A stretch of DNA of 64,000 bases from Isoetes taiwanensis (GCA_021234155.1 JAJEKV010000031.1:10561857-10625856); one strand, 5' to 3'; counted from the stretch's first letter, positions 50,734 to 61,906 are shown. The notes: generated by a model not told the origin, from the letters alone. Translations and numbers: made by a program.

Positions 50734-52385
50734 CTTTTTTTCCTACTATACTTGAAATTTAAAATTTGGTACATACCTTTGGGTCATTCTTCAAAGTGGC
50801 TCTAATCCCGCTTCCTGAGTGTTAGCATCCCTCGATACCTTCAAATCTTCAAAGATAAATTCGTTGATGGGAGCTCTCTTCATCGATCCGCGTGGGGCCG
50901 ATTTAAAAGGCGACAAACACCTTTGATTTCAGTATAATGGGCTTTTCAGGCAATAAGCAATAAGCAACTTGTACACAATCTTGGGAAAAAAATAGTATGA
51001 TGCCTTGCATGCATCTCGCCTCGACCCATCTTCCGACTTCGGCTTCCCTTGCCTTGCATCTTCCCTTGTTTCGCCTTGCATCCGAGAAAAAGGCGCTTTT
51101 GCTCTTTTTTTCGTATCTCACGAGAAAATGCTCTTGGTGAAATGGTGGAAGCTTGTTCGGACAAAGGGATATACGAGTGAGCCGCTTAAGGGCGTCGTGG
51201 ATCGAGGCTTTACACGCCTTTTACCGTCGAACCCATGGAATCGCCGGTTTATTTTTCATTTTGCGAAACAAAAGAAATCGCCTAGATCAATTTGGAAGGG
51301 CTTTTTATGGTATTTTGAGCGGAGTTCTTGAAAAAAGGAAGGCCTTTGGATTTCTTGAAGAATCAAAAATTTGGATGTAAATGTGTTGGTGATTATTTAG
51401 AATAGTCTCTCGATTTGCATTAAATATTGTATGCCTAAGCGCAAGACTTGTAAAGTAGTAAATTTGTAAAGGAGAAGGCTGGCGGGAAAGATCTTCAGTT
51501 TTCTAGACTAGTTGTGGTATGATGAGGTTATGATGAAATCAGGCCCGGCATACTAGAGGATTTTCAAGCAAAAGCTAGTAGATATTATTCTTGAGAGCGA
51601 CGCGAGGTCTCGGATGTGGCGCTTCTAAAAGTAAGTCTTCAAATCTTAGTTAATCACGAGCCGTCTTGTTGCAATGGTGATTCAAAGGCGGAACTTGATC
51701 TGCACGAGGATTGTAGTTCTTCACAGGGCCAGGATCACGGTACACCAAGCAGCGATTCTTCCGATCTTTATTCTGGCCGGATCTTTATTCTTGCCGTTTA
51801 TCTTTTATCGCCCAGAGGGTAAGTCCACAGAGCTCTCTAAACAGAATGTAGCAAATAGAAAAAGAAGAAGAAACTGACCGGATCAAAAAAGCGAAACAAG
51901 GCATGAAGCGGATGGATCAAACAAAGAAGCGAGATGAGGAAGCGAAGCGAGACCAAAAGATGCAAGACCCGCCACTATTTTGGCATCAAAACATGAAAGG
52001 CCAGCTTGTTTTAGCATCGAACATGAAAGAGCCCTTCTTTAGCAAGTTAAAGCACAAGCGATTTTTCGTGTCGCCACATTGCTTTTTCAAGAAAATAAAA
52101 ATAAAAAGACTGGTGTGTGAAGCGGGTAGGCTGGAGTTACGGTCTTAGGACCATTTGATTGTGGAAATTTTAAGCGTATTGTTACGTCTCGGAACATTCT
52201 TCTTCAGTGTCTGTTTTTCGCGGACCTTTGTTCTTGACATTTGCTTTTTCTTGACACACCGCAATAGTTTACAATTCAACATACGCGTCGATGATCCATG
52301 TACATTCTCGCCTTGCACATTCTCAACTTGGCTTGGGTCCATGCGGTCTAAAGCAAAATTAATGTCTAGGCTAAATTAATTAATT

Positions 52386-52520
52386 GTATATATTGACTCG
52401 TAAATGTTTCTCTAATTTATATATTTAATTACATTGACAAACTAATTATATTAATTTATATATTTATATATGTCCTCTAATTAATTAATTTGTAATTTAT
52501 TTATTTATTTATTTATATTA
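52386..52520. repeat. AT-rich low-complexity tract
   Basis: Runs of TTAATTAATT and TTTATATA ending in (TTTA)n, directly before the polypyrimidine tract. Confidence 0.75.
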
Positions 52521-52555
52521 TGAATATTGTATTATTATTTTTATTTTGGGTGGGG

Positions 52556-52895
52556 GAGACTCTTGCCCCTTGCCCTCCCTCTCCTCCTTTCCCTTTGCTC
52601 TTCTCTACCCTTCCCCTCCCTTGCCACTTCCTCCCTTCCCCTTCCCTTGCCACTTCCCTCCAACTTATCCCATTCCCTTCCCTTGCCACTTCCCCTCTCC
52701 CTTGCCCCTCTTCTCCCCACCCTTTTGAAACTCCTCTTTCTCCCTCCCCTTGCACCCTCCCTCTCACCTCCCTTGCCCCCCTCTTCTCACCCCTCTTTTC
52801 GAACTTCCTCCTCCCCCTTCTTCTAACTTAACCCCTTCCTTACTTCTCTCAACTTCTCCCCCAACTTCTCCCCTTTCCCTTCCCTCCCCGATCTA
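52556..52895. repeat. Polypyrimidine tract (CCCTTGCCACTTCC family)
   Basis: Over about 340 bases the plus strand is almost entirely C and T, built from variants of CCCTTGCCACTTCCCTCC. Long open frames on both strands here are artefacts of composition. Such tracts can adopt triplex (H-DNA) structure. Confidence 0.9.
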
Positions 52896-54015
52896 ACAAA
52901 TTCATTTAATGATTTTTTTTGTCAAGATGAGTCCCATTTTCGGTCGGAGTCCCAAAATTCGAGATTTGTCCTAATTTTTAATTAACACATCTGACTTAAT
53001 AGGAGTTTCACACCTTAGAACTTTATTTGAAATCAAACCAACATTTCTATCAACAATGTGGTCTCATTTTTCTAAGGGTCTTTACCCTCAGATATCAGTG
53101 GGCTAATAGTTATAGCTAAGTACAAACTAGCGATCGAGAGTGTGAGTCCGTAACATTACAGATACTAAAAAGGAGAACGGCTATTTAGCCATATAGTCAA
53201 CTATAATAGGAAATAATTATGTATGTCTTACACAAACTCCTAAAGGGAATGACGGGCTTAGAAAATGTTATCACAAGGTTATGAATAATAAATGATCAAG
53301 AACGTAAATGCGTAATTAACATTAACGATATATATACATAAAATGGCAAAACACGATTACAATATATACTTCTATTAAAGGGTAAGTATAAATGGGAGGG
53401 GCATGTAAACATTGACGATAGCAATATACGAGTTGTTAAAACTGTAACAAAATAGGAAAACAAAAATTTTGCTACAAAATTAAATTAGGGCTGGCTGTAA
53501 TAAAATGAATTACAAAATCAAGCGGGAATATAATACACATATACACAGAAGTTAATATCATTAGAATGACTTTCTACTAATGATGCAGAGATTAATAACT
53601 CCGTATTTATAATATCTACGAACAAATAGAACTTGCTTATATCTATACCTGTCTATAATATATAATCAGTTACACGTATGTATAAAAAAAGGAATGAAAT
53701 CTAAATTAAACAAACTCTGAACTCGTCACCACGAATGAAACAGTGAGACTTTCACAAATCTTGACTGTTCAATTTTGACGGTCCTAAACGATCATCATGT
53801 CGGACCTATACCTCTACCTTTGATATCCCGAGTTATAAATTCCACATTACAAGCCATTTTAAACTTAATCACTTTTAAACATGACAAAGTCCTGGTTCGA
53901 CTTATAATATCACGCTATCTTTAAGGAGGAGACTTCCCCCTAATGCACGATGTGTTGCTCTGCAACAAGAGTAGTCTTGATGCTGAGGACATCATCATTT
54001 CTAAGGTGGGGAGAA
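52896..54015. other. 3' interior of the retroelement, no gene
   Basis: AT-rich. The last 80 bases resemble the end of a gypsy pol reading frame and run into the polypurine tract. Confidence 0.4.
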
Positions 54016-54661
54016 TGTGACGTTCCACGTATTTATACGGTATACATATAAATATACTGACACGTCACGTAGTAGGCATACGCCACCATGGGGTATGTCA
54101 ACCTAGGGGGTTGACCAAAAGGGATTAAATTAGCTATGCTAAATTAATAAAACCTAATTAAGTGTATTTTTGTCTTAATTAATCTAATTAGCTTAATTAG
54201 TTAATTAATGACATGCCACCTCGCCCCGTCGATTGGGCGAAGGGGGTGGTTTTCAATTTGGGACACCCAAATTGGGGGAGAAAGGGTGATGCCTTGGGAT
54301 TCGTCTCCGGGAAGGCTACAATGGCCATAGCTTGATTCGCCAGCTCATCGCAAAGTGTGCACGCGGAGGGGTAGATGGAGTGGACAATCCTAGCCTTTGT
54401 TCTATGCTTGATAGCGCCAGGTTATACCTCCATCTGGCGATCTCTTTTGAGACCGAAGTCCATCCTCAGGGAGTCTGGTAGGGGTAGAACCGGGGTTTGG
54501 GGTGTTTTTTCCTTAGCATTAGATGTATCTTCTGTTGTTATCATCGAGTTGGATGGATGTGCCACCCGTGGTGGTTATCCATTATATGATTATGTTGTGT
54601 GCTAACCTTTTGTATTCACGCTTCGCACATAGGAGTCCCATTGAAGGCGGGGCTAATGACA
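54016..54661 (+). repeat. 3' LTR, 646 bp, internally deleted
   Basis: Matches both ends of the 5' LTR but lacks its central roughly 700 bp; the junction lies near 54278 (AAATTGGGG joined to GAGAAAGGGTGATGCC). The remaining parts differ from the 5' LTR by frequent substitutions and indels, so the insertion is not young. Confidence 0.75.
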
Positions 54662-55379
54662 CCTTCGGTCCTTCACCGGACATCCTTCTATAGATGGCCC
54701 GAAGGCGGATCTGGAGGGCCCCGCCATGATGAGCTAGTTGCCATGGGAGGGGAAGTCCTCGTGATGTATACGTCCGGGCCGTGATATATTCAAGGGAGCA
54801 TCACAAACCTTACAGTTGCCTAAACATTTTGAGGCACGCTCAAGAAAAAACATCCGGGCCTCTTTTCCTACACTAATAGGATACATGACGCATGGAAAAA
54901 CCAAAGATTGAGTTGAATTCCGTGAATTAATGATTGCACAGCCATAATTATATGAGAAGAAACCTTAGTGGACTTCATATCCACATGGAAACAGTACATT
55001 CATTTCATTTTCTAAATTTGCTACAGAATGCAAGAAACAGAGATGCCTCAGAATGCAAGAAACAGAGGGGCAAAAGTATGCTGGTGGATATCAAAAGCAC
55101 GCGTCCGGACGCATGCTTGCGCGAGGGGTGTTAAGACCGCTTTAAAGCACCCCTCGCTTTGTTTAATATGTAGTGCTGGTGGGCTTTTGAATCGCCTTCA
55201 TAGATTCCACGCCTTCATGTACGCACGTACCACCTCAAAGAACCAACCGCATAGCAAATGATTATAGGATTCGGGCTGAATTTTCGCGCGAGTGGGTTGT
55301 ACGTTGCAAATTCGAGCCCCCAACAGATTCAAGCTCATGGCCCGCGCAAATTTCTCCCTCAATCTATCACAAGAAATCC
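54662..55379. other. Stretch without a supported gene
   Basis: The phrase CAGAATGCAAGAAACAGAG is repeated in tandem near 55024-55065. No domain is recognised. Confidence 0.35.
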
Positions 55380-55790
55380 ATGGCGCCCCGATGTCGGATG
55401 GAGGCAATCACTCGCCCGGCATTGGATTTTAGGCGGATGAATGCACTATTCCAGATTTGTTGGATTTCACCAAACCCAGGAGATATCGTGGAAGATCCAG
55501 TTCCTCTGCCAATTACAAAGAAATTGGATGCACAGAGAAAGAGAGATGCCAAATTAAGGAATAAGATAAAGAAAGCAGTTGTTGAACGAGAAGATCTGAG
55601 CAGCAGACGCAGGCAAGAAATAGCCAAGCTTACAGTAGATTACTTCAACAAGCTTACCAAGAAGCATTCATTCAAATCAAAGGCGGATTTTGATGAAGAG
55701 AGTAAGTTCATCACCACCAAATGGAAATCTCAGAACCTCGGAATTTTGCCCAATCCGATGAATGCAAGGAGGGTTTGCTCAACAACTTGA
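55380..55790 (+). CDS. Basic ORF with a coiled-coil-like middle, hypothetical
   Basis: A 136-codon frame. Residues about 50-105 are rich in Lys, Arg and Glu (KLDAQRKRDAKLRNKIKKAV, then REDLSSRRRQEIAKLTVDYF) and would form a helix or coiled coil. The C-terminal part reads KFITTKWKSQNLGILPNP. The charge pattern looks like real coding sequence, but I recognise no family. The neighbouring decayed transposon genes suggest it may be a fragment of one. Confidence 0.3.
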   Translation: MAPRCRMEAITRPALDFRRMNALFQICWISPNPGDIVEDPVPLPITKKLDAQRKRDAKLRNKIKKAVVEREDLSSRRRQEIAKLTVDYFNKLTKKHSFKSKADFDEESKFITTKWKSQNLGILPNPMNARRVCSTT

Positions 55791-55846
55791 AACCGGATAA
55801 ATGGTAGCCACAAAAGGCAAAGGAACAGGATATTTGGCAGCGTAAC

Positions 55847-56368
55847 CTACGACCGGGTGATGGCCCGGTCCACAAGATCGAGATGCAATTCCACTATGGC
55901 AGGCTTAGGTACATCTATTTCTTGATGCTTCTTTATGCTTGTAATGTTGTCATAGGCCGAAGTTCTCGCTATCCCGAGAGGTTCATTTAATAATGTGCAA
56001 TATTTCTTATGATAAGTGCCACAAGGACAACAATTGCAAATTTGCATTAAGCAAAAATCGAAGCCGTCCTTGGAAATGGTCCATGGTCTAACTTTCCAAA
56101 GGAGGTTGTGCCAGATTCTCTCACCCCCGCTGTAAGCAAAGCGTGCAATTCGGAAACGAATAGCGGTAGTCTCTTTTGCAAGAAGGATGTTGTGAGCTCT
56201 GTTGGAGACTCGGGCTTCCGAATTTCTTATCCCTTGCACCTTATGGAGTTCACACAGGTATATGTTTCCATACAAAAAACTCCTTGCTTCTGTTGCAGAA
56301 ATATTTCTAACCAGAGGCCACAATTCACCAAGCAGGCTTTTTTCAAGAATACACAAAAAAAGGCACAC
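55847..56368 (-). CDS. 173-codon minus-strand ORF, hypothetical
   Basis: This is the longest open frame in the window. Its second half (CNCCPCGTYHKKYCTLLNEP, then AYDNITSIKKHQEIDVPKPA and VELHLDLVDRAI) has a convincing amino-acid texture with a Cys-rich cluster. The first half is less convincing. No family is recognised. The plus strand of the same interval is open only in pieces, so if anything here is coding it is more likely this strand. It could be transposon-derived. Confidence 0.3.
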   Translation of the reverse strand: MCLFLCILEKSLLGELWPLVRNISATEARSFLYGNIYLCELHKVQGIRNSEARVSNRAHNILLAKETTAIRFRIARFAYSGGERIWHNLLWKVRPWTISKDGFDFCLMQICNCCPCGTYHKKYCTLLNEPLGIARTSAYDNITSIKKHQEIDVPKPAIVELHLDLVDRAITRS

Positions 56369-56702
56369 CCTGAACAGACCCCTCGCTTGCTTAAAGGCTT
56401 TGAGAAGTTGGAAGCCTCTTTATGTAAAGAAAGTATCGTAAAGGGAAACCTGATGTTGCATATACCATATGAAGTTGGAGTATGCGGAGTAGGCCCTAAA
56501 TGCTTTAAGATCAGTGAAAACTGGATTTCATGGTGAAGATTGCAAGTGCTCTCTTGTGAGGTTTATGGACTGGGTGACGTGTGCCGCCAGCCAAACACAT
56601 ATGACTCAAGGAAGAGCTCTGGAGGGTTGTGGTTTGCAACAAGAGCGGAGGGTGAAGAATCGTGACGATCCGGAGACATCGGATCGCCATTCTAGAATGG
56701 GG

Positions 56703-56736
56703 ACGAGCATGCATGTCATGCATGCATGCAGCGGCG
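56703..56736. repeat. CATGCA-rich palindromic cluster
   Basis: GCATGCATGTCATGCATGCA contains overlapping CATGCA words (the plant RY element core) on both strands. It is probably fortuitous in this non-genic context. Confidence 0.4.
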
Positions 56737-56799
56737 CATGCCCGCTTTGGTTGGGAGTTCGCTATTTCAGCGCCAAGCCGATCCACGCCTCATCGACGC

Positions 56800-57569
56800 T
56801 TCCTCTTCTAGCATCTTTATTCTCTTTGAACCCACCCCCCCCCTTCTTTGTTTATTATATTTTGCACAAGTTCTGTTTATCATGTTTTTCCACCCGTGGG
56901 TGATGCTTTTTTTCACCCCGGGTGATTTATTCTCCGTATGTTTTCTCGCTTGTTGTGTTGGTGATGTGCGTGCGGGTTGGCGGCGCAAGATCTGTTTTGA
57001 CTTCTCCATGCGGGGTTTTGGGAGCGATTCTATGCCTTATGTTTGTCTAAGCCCCTGTCCGGCTTATCACTAGGTTTTTTCCTCGAAAACTAGAAGGGGG
57101 GGTTTTTAATCCGTGGATAAGCTTTCGGTGGGGTACATCAGCCACTCATCTATTGGCATTGTATCTTTTTGGGGTCCAATGATATAATTAGATTTTCCTT
57201 TATTTTTCGTGGGTAGTTCGCGTGTGTGTGCGGCTACCCTCAATCCCACCATTGTAGAAAATCTATGAGAAGCCTAGTCGGGCGGTTTGTTGGTTTCTTG
57301 CGAGTCCCATTCTAGAATGGTATAAACATTAGTGCTTCATGCAAAAATGTCAGAGCTGTGGCATAAAAAATCTTCCTATATGTCCAAGAGAAAGAGAAAA
57401 TCATGAATTCTTGTTGGAATAGAAAACGTTTAAGAAGGTAAAACTCTCATTAATGCATCTTTGCATCGTCGTCTTTATTCTTCGTTGTCCGTTGTATTCT
57501 GCTTTCTGCTTTCAACTTGCACTAAAAATTATGTTTTATCTGCTCAGACCTTGCTATAGTTTCTAGAGG
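56800..57569. other. Stretch without a supported gene
   Basis: Short T-rich frames only. Confidence 0.3.
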
Positions 57570-59165
57570 AGGCAGAAGATGCTGGTGGAGTTGCAGATTG
57601 TGCTACTAAGGAAGTACCAGGTGGCAACAGATTGAAAAGAGCCAAGGTCACCAAGAAGGGGAACAAATGTAAGAAAGCTAAGGCAGCAGATGGAACACAG
57701 TCTAAAACTACAGCAGAAGACGAGACCTCAACCGGCAAGGGTAAAAAAAAAGAAAGAACCAAAGTCAGTTCTTAGATTGTCTTACAAGAGAACAGCGCCA
57801 AAGGATTTTGTTTCCTACCTGTGTTCGACATTGAAGACATTTGTGCCACATAATTACAGGGTTAGATGACAGGCTCAGCAATTCAGGAGTTGCCTGGACA
57901 ATATCCAAGATGGCACCATTGTTTACGTAATTGATTTTGCAGAGAATTCTGAAAGATAAAAATACAAAAGGAGGTTCAGAGCCAAAGATCGCACAATGAC
58001 CGGATAACAATTCTCGTCCACATCACGATAGGATAGACAAAAGTTCCGTACCATGAAGCTATTGAAGGAAACCCATTTTACTTAAGTGATGACAAGATTC
58101 ATGACACTCTTTTTGTCAAAGCCTTTGTCTTACAAAGCACAACTCATGGCTGGTCTCCAATGGAGTTGAATTCTCCATAGGCATATAGTTTGGTACGATG
58201 GTTGTTCTAGCCAATTCAAATCTTCCCGGCCATTCTGTTTCCTGCCAAGATATCATAATGAGCTAAGGAAGAAAATAATATGGAATTTCTTTGGGACAGC
58301 CCATGGTAAGGGAGAGCACGATGGGCAGGGGGCAGTTCTTAAGGGTGCATTCACTAGAGAACAGCTCAAGTATGATGGAGTGAGATTTAGGGTGATGTCG
58401 ATCGTGAATTCGCTACTCGTTGGAATGAAGGTGCCAGAAACGGGGACATCAAAAGGTAATATGCTTTTACGTGCTTTCATCCGCTTATGTGTGTGTATCT
58501 TTGTATTGTGCCTGTCTCAGATCGCTGTGAGGCGCAATACTTGTTGCTGGCTTTTTTTGCACTTCACGGTTAGTGGAAAGGATGATTTTGATAGGATAGA
58601 TCGGCTGGATTGTGCCAGGGTAGAAGGGACCAAGGAAATACACAGCATCAGGACATACTTGGCCAAATCAAGCACAAGGGTGGCTCATAGAGGTTTAAGT
58701 TGTTTTTGTGGTAACTGTTTGAAAGGAAACTGGTCATCTTGTGTGAACAAGCACAGGGTTGAAGAATTGGAAATATGTTACACTAAAGCGGATAAGTCTG
58801 CGGTGAAGGAATGCAAGGCGAAATCGATGAGGCATTTTTGAAGGTGTGAAGAATGGATTAGTGGAAACATAGAGGAAGGTGATAACTTTGTTGTTGTAGC
58901 CGAGGAGGAAAATCAGGAGAATGCAGATTTCTATGTGGTGAAATGTGTTAAGCCGAGGCATATCCTTGACAAAATTGTCAAGGATAGCTGGGGTCAGACC
59001 TTCAATGTCGATGAACATGTGTTGGCTGGTTTGTACTATGTTGTCCAGCCCGATGGTAGTTGGGAGCTAATTGAAGACAAAGGCACGACCTTCCGATGCG
59101 GTCATCACGTATCGACAATCAAGTTTGAGATGAATCGATTCACAGCACCAACAGTTTTTCCTTGA
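57570..59165 (+). pseudogene. Decayed transposase-like gene (DFAEN / DGxxSQFK / HGKGxxDG)
   Basis: The order of motifs is a Lys-rich N-terminal segment (about 57570-57750), DNIQDGTIVYVIDFAEN (57897-57947), KIQKEVQSQRSHNDRITILV (about 57960-58015, shifted frame), YLSDDKIHDTLFVKAF (about 58078-58125), WYDGCSSQFKSSRPFCFLPR (about 58190-58250) and WNFFGTAHGKGEHDGQGAV (about 58280-58335). After a possible intron (58458-58520) come GTKEIHSIRTYL, a Cys-rich LSCFCGNCLKGNWSSC and a C-terminal domain ending at 59163. From memory this matches a family of unnamed proteins common in invertebrate genomes that I take to be RNase-H-fold transposases. At least four frameshifts and several stops, the first at an A9 run near 57742, show it is dead as assembled. 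No terminal inverted repeats were found. Confidence 0.6.
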
Positions 59166-59274
59166 GCGAGGCTACTCACCGGATGATCCTTGATGGTCTA
59201 CCATATGAAGGTTGAATATGCTTTGACCTAGTTGTTTTATCATTTTAACAGGTCTGTAGTTACCTGTTTACTTG

Positions 59275-59402
59275 TCTCAAATTTTGATGATTGTATTGGA
59301 GACAATGCTTGTGAGACAATGTTTATAGTATTGGACTACTGTATTGGAGTATTTTAGTATTGGAGACAATGCTTGTAGTATTGGCGACAATGCTTGATAT
59401 AT
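59275..59402. repeat. TATTGGAGACAATGCTTG repeat
   Basis: Four or five degenerate copies of the word TATTGGAGACAATGCTTG and shorter variants downstream of the transposase-like gene. Confidence 0.7.
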
Positions 59403-59579
59403 ATTCTGTAAAATTGCCTGCTTTGAAATTCATAACATAGAGTCGGAGGTATGCCCAAAGTTTGCTTTTGTACCTAGGTGGAGCATTGAGGACATAATAG
59501 GTGAGACAAGATAGTTCGAGAGACAGTAATCCAGCACAAGGATTGTCTCTGGTTCCAAACCATGCATCGAGATGTCTAA

Positions 59580-60356
59580 CTATGAAATGGTATCCTCAAC
59601 CGTATGATTTGTGTAGTATTCCAATGATGGAACCAAAAATCTCGTAGGGAAATTTTCCTCTTCCCCCCTTGAAAGGCATAACGGGGAAGGGTTGTGTGTG
59701 CATGGTTTAGAAACCCTTTTGTGTAGGCTGTCATCTACCAAGAAAATTTGACCATGGTATCTAGGAAAGTCCTCAAGTACAACCTTCAACTCCTTGAAAT
59801 GAAGTCGCTTTCTTCTTCGAGTTGTTTGGGTGGTTACATGTGTAGTAATCGATCCCGCCATAAATCTTTAGAAACTTAGTCTTCAAATTTGGAACAAGGG
59901 CAGCTACCATATCCCTTGTGTTTGAAGAAGAAGAGAGGCACTCCATATTACAACTTCAAATTTTGCAAAGCCCACTCCACAAACTCATGGTAACACGGGT
60001 TCCGAAATCGGTACTTGTTTGCGATCTCTTTCACTACATGGTGCGTGTCGGTCGGCAAAGATTTTTCCCCGGTTCTCCTCTGGCTGTGTATGTACTAGCA
60101 CTCCATTTTTATATCGAGAACCATGAGCTTCTTCGGAGGTTGCCATCCCTCACCCCCTTCTTCCATGTGCTGAACAGTGCTGTCATGTGCTGTGGCTTTG
60201 CTGGTCGGTGATGGCGAATGCTGACATTCATGCTGAGATGCACCTGCCCCATGATCTCCCCGCAAAAAAAAAGTGGTGTCTCGGCTATCCCAGCCTTTGC
60301 GAGGACTAGGTGGTTTATCAACCACGTCCACGGAAACTACTTTCCTTGTTCTCCTG
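59580..60356 (-). pseudogene. HAD/FCP1-type phosphatase domain remnant
   Basis: On the minus strand the reading starts at a TTTTGCAG acceptor (60356) with a basic/Ser-rich segment, then EEGGEGWQPPKKLMVLDI (about 60110-60165), THHVVKEIANKYRF and NPCYHEFVEWALQ (about 59970-60040), FEVVIWSAS, SSNTRDMVAALVPNLKTKFL (about 59870-59930) and LHFKELKVVLEDFPRYHGQI then FLVDDSLHK (59725-59800), ending at 59580. This is the order of the FCP1-homology/NLI-interacting phosphatase fold: LDxxG, RP-x-x-x-EF, VxxWS-SN-R, then LVDDS. The usual LDLNG is here LDIKM. Frame changes near 60095, 59945 and 59850 and a stop after KMEC break it. The last part (59580-59861) is still open. Plant relatives are nuclear proteins of uncertain substrate. 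Confidence 0.6.
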
Positions 60357-60439
60357 CAAAATCAAAAGTGGTGCTACAATTACCAACTGAAACTTGCAGA
60401 ACATTGTGCCAAGTGAAATAAGACAAGAAAAATAACTGC

Positions 60440-60570
60440 TTGAACTTAAATATTGGATTGCACCTTTTATAAGTAACAGGTTGTTTTGGCACTTTGGTTT
60501 CTTCATTATCTGTCTGGTTCTCTCACTATCTTCATCTTCAGATTCACTAAGTACCACTTGTGTCTACGCC
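60440..60570 (-). pseudogene. Possible upstream exon of the HAD-like gene
   Basis: The minus strand reads VVLSESEDEDSERTRQIMKK and then PKCQNN, an acidic, nuclear-protein-like segment, and ends AAAAG before GTGCAA, a possible donor that faces the acceptor at 60356. Joining is inference. Confidence 0.3.
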
Positions 60571-60779
60571 TTCTCCTTCTGCGCCAGCAAATGCATATTG
60601 ATCCCTAGGTTGAAACTCCAAACAAATTTTACAAGGACACAATGGGGAAAAAATAAATATATTACGGTATTAAACAAAACCTTTTAATTGCTTTCGTTTT
60701 GGCAAGTCTTGTGCAATCAAAATTGGGCTGAAACAAGTATGGAAAAATTACATTAGATTGGGGTTTTTTCCCTAGTGCG

Positions 60780-61560
60780 GCGTCTATAGGATGCGTCCTC
60801 ATCAACCGAATCATCGACTCACCCTCACTCTCGGGTTACGCCCAACATTTTTTGTCCTTGACCTTGTGAACCTAGTGATTCGGGTCACAAACTTGTTGAC
60901 TGCTTCTCCCACATCTTCAACATCCTTGTGCGCCTGCATCAGCGGTGTTAGAGGAGGCCTTTGTAGAGGATCTTTGCGTAATTTGGAACTATAGTGTAAT
61001 TGTCAACGTCGTCGAACTCATTGGAATCTGCTTTGGACCGTGTTGGTGTCTTTAGCACTATGCCTTCAGGTGCTACATTGTGCTGCTGACTGCTTCCATC
61101 TTGATGTGCACTGTTTACTGGCGCTTGTAATGTTCCCAATTCAGAAAACAAGCGTGTACTTTTTTCGTTCTTGCTTGTGGAGTTCGAGTCCTTGTAGACT
61201 TGTGTCCGGGGTCCTTTTACTAAGAGGTGTTCTAACATGCTTCTTTTTCTGTTCTTGTCATGCGGAGTTGTAGCTATCACCTCATCTATGTCAATTGTCT
61301 CAACTATGTGTTTATGTGCCGCCCCAGCATATAAGAGTTCCTGCTTGACTGTCTTCCCCAATTCCTCCACTAAGCCTGCTGGAACTGTTTCTGAGCATTC
61401 GAGGCAGTGTGTCTTCTCCATAAGCAAACTCAGGCAGCTGACATGATATACGTGGCCACATTTTCAGCTTCAGACTGAGGGTGTAATCATCCTGGAATGC
61501 GAGCCCGCATGTGGAGCGTCTCTCCTCATCTCCAATTAGCAACTTTGAATGGCACGGGAT
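60780..61560 (-). pseudogene. RING-finger-like ORF remnant
   Basis: The 159-codon frame at 60948-61427 continues upstream, after a one-base shift in an A run near 61462, to read KCGHVYHVSCL (61434-61463) followed by HCLECSE (about 61393-61410). C-G-H-x-Y-H-x-x-C ... C-x-x-C is the second half of a RING finger. Upstream, CHSKLL and CGLAF could be the first half but are not C-x2-C pairs. Downstream an acidic stretch DSNEFDDVDNYTIVPN is followed, after another shift, by AHKDVEDVGEAVNKFVTRIT. With the HAD-like remnant in the same orientation about 0.5 kb further, these may be parts of one former gene, or two. Confidence 0.4.
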
Positions 61561-61906
61561 AGATGCTCACAAGCTGGCCTAAGCCTGTTGACATTCTATA
61601 AATGCTCTTTGGGCTTTTGCAAGTCAGCACTTCATTGTTTGCAACCTCGCAGCCTACGGTGGCCACTGTTGAACTATCCCGTCATGTCTTTGGGCCACCC
61701 CCATTTCAACAAGGGCTTTGAGCATGTACTGCGCCATGTCTTTTCTCTCTCTAAGCTCAGTATTTCGGCAGAGGCACCAAGCATTAGGACTGTCGTGGCT
61801 TGAAGGCGTGAGATGTTGTCTTTTATTATCCGCAATTTCTCTTCCGGTAGGAGAAGAAAGTTCCCTTAGCCGGGACTAGACAACTAGCTCCTTCTTGGAG
61901 ACTAAA

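Larger units (their letters stand above)
49881..52385. other. Stretch without a supported gene, simple repeats
   Basis: Holds a CTT microsatellite (50111-50136) and three spaced copies of ATATTAATGTTTACCC (50661-50733). Frames at 51005-51380 and 51616-52148 are open but unrecognised. Confidence 0.35.
45441..54661 (+). mobile_element. LTR retrotransposon skeleton, probably Ty3/gypsy
   Basis: Two related sequences starting TGTGACGTTCCACGTATTTA and ending AATGACA lie in the same orientation, 45441-46832 and 54016-54661. A polypurine tract (AAGGTGGGGAGAA) stands directly before the downstream copy. The bases before it can be read as DAEDIISKVGR, like the ends of some gypsy integrase proteins. 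Between the LTRs I found no gag, protease, reverse transcriptase, RNase H or integrase core motif, and no initiator-tRNA primer site after the 5' LTR. The interior is thus decayed, replaced by other repeats, or naturally non-coding. Flanking bases (AACCT before, CCTTC after) do not give a clean target-site duplication. Confidence 0.65.

Noticed and set aside
52513-52831. Four overlapping open frames of 60-103 codons
   Set aside because: All lie in the polypyrimidine tract and arise from composition; the translations are Pro/Leu/Ser or Arg/Gly/Glu runs.
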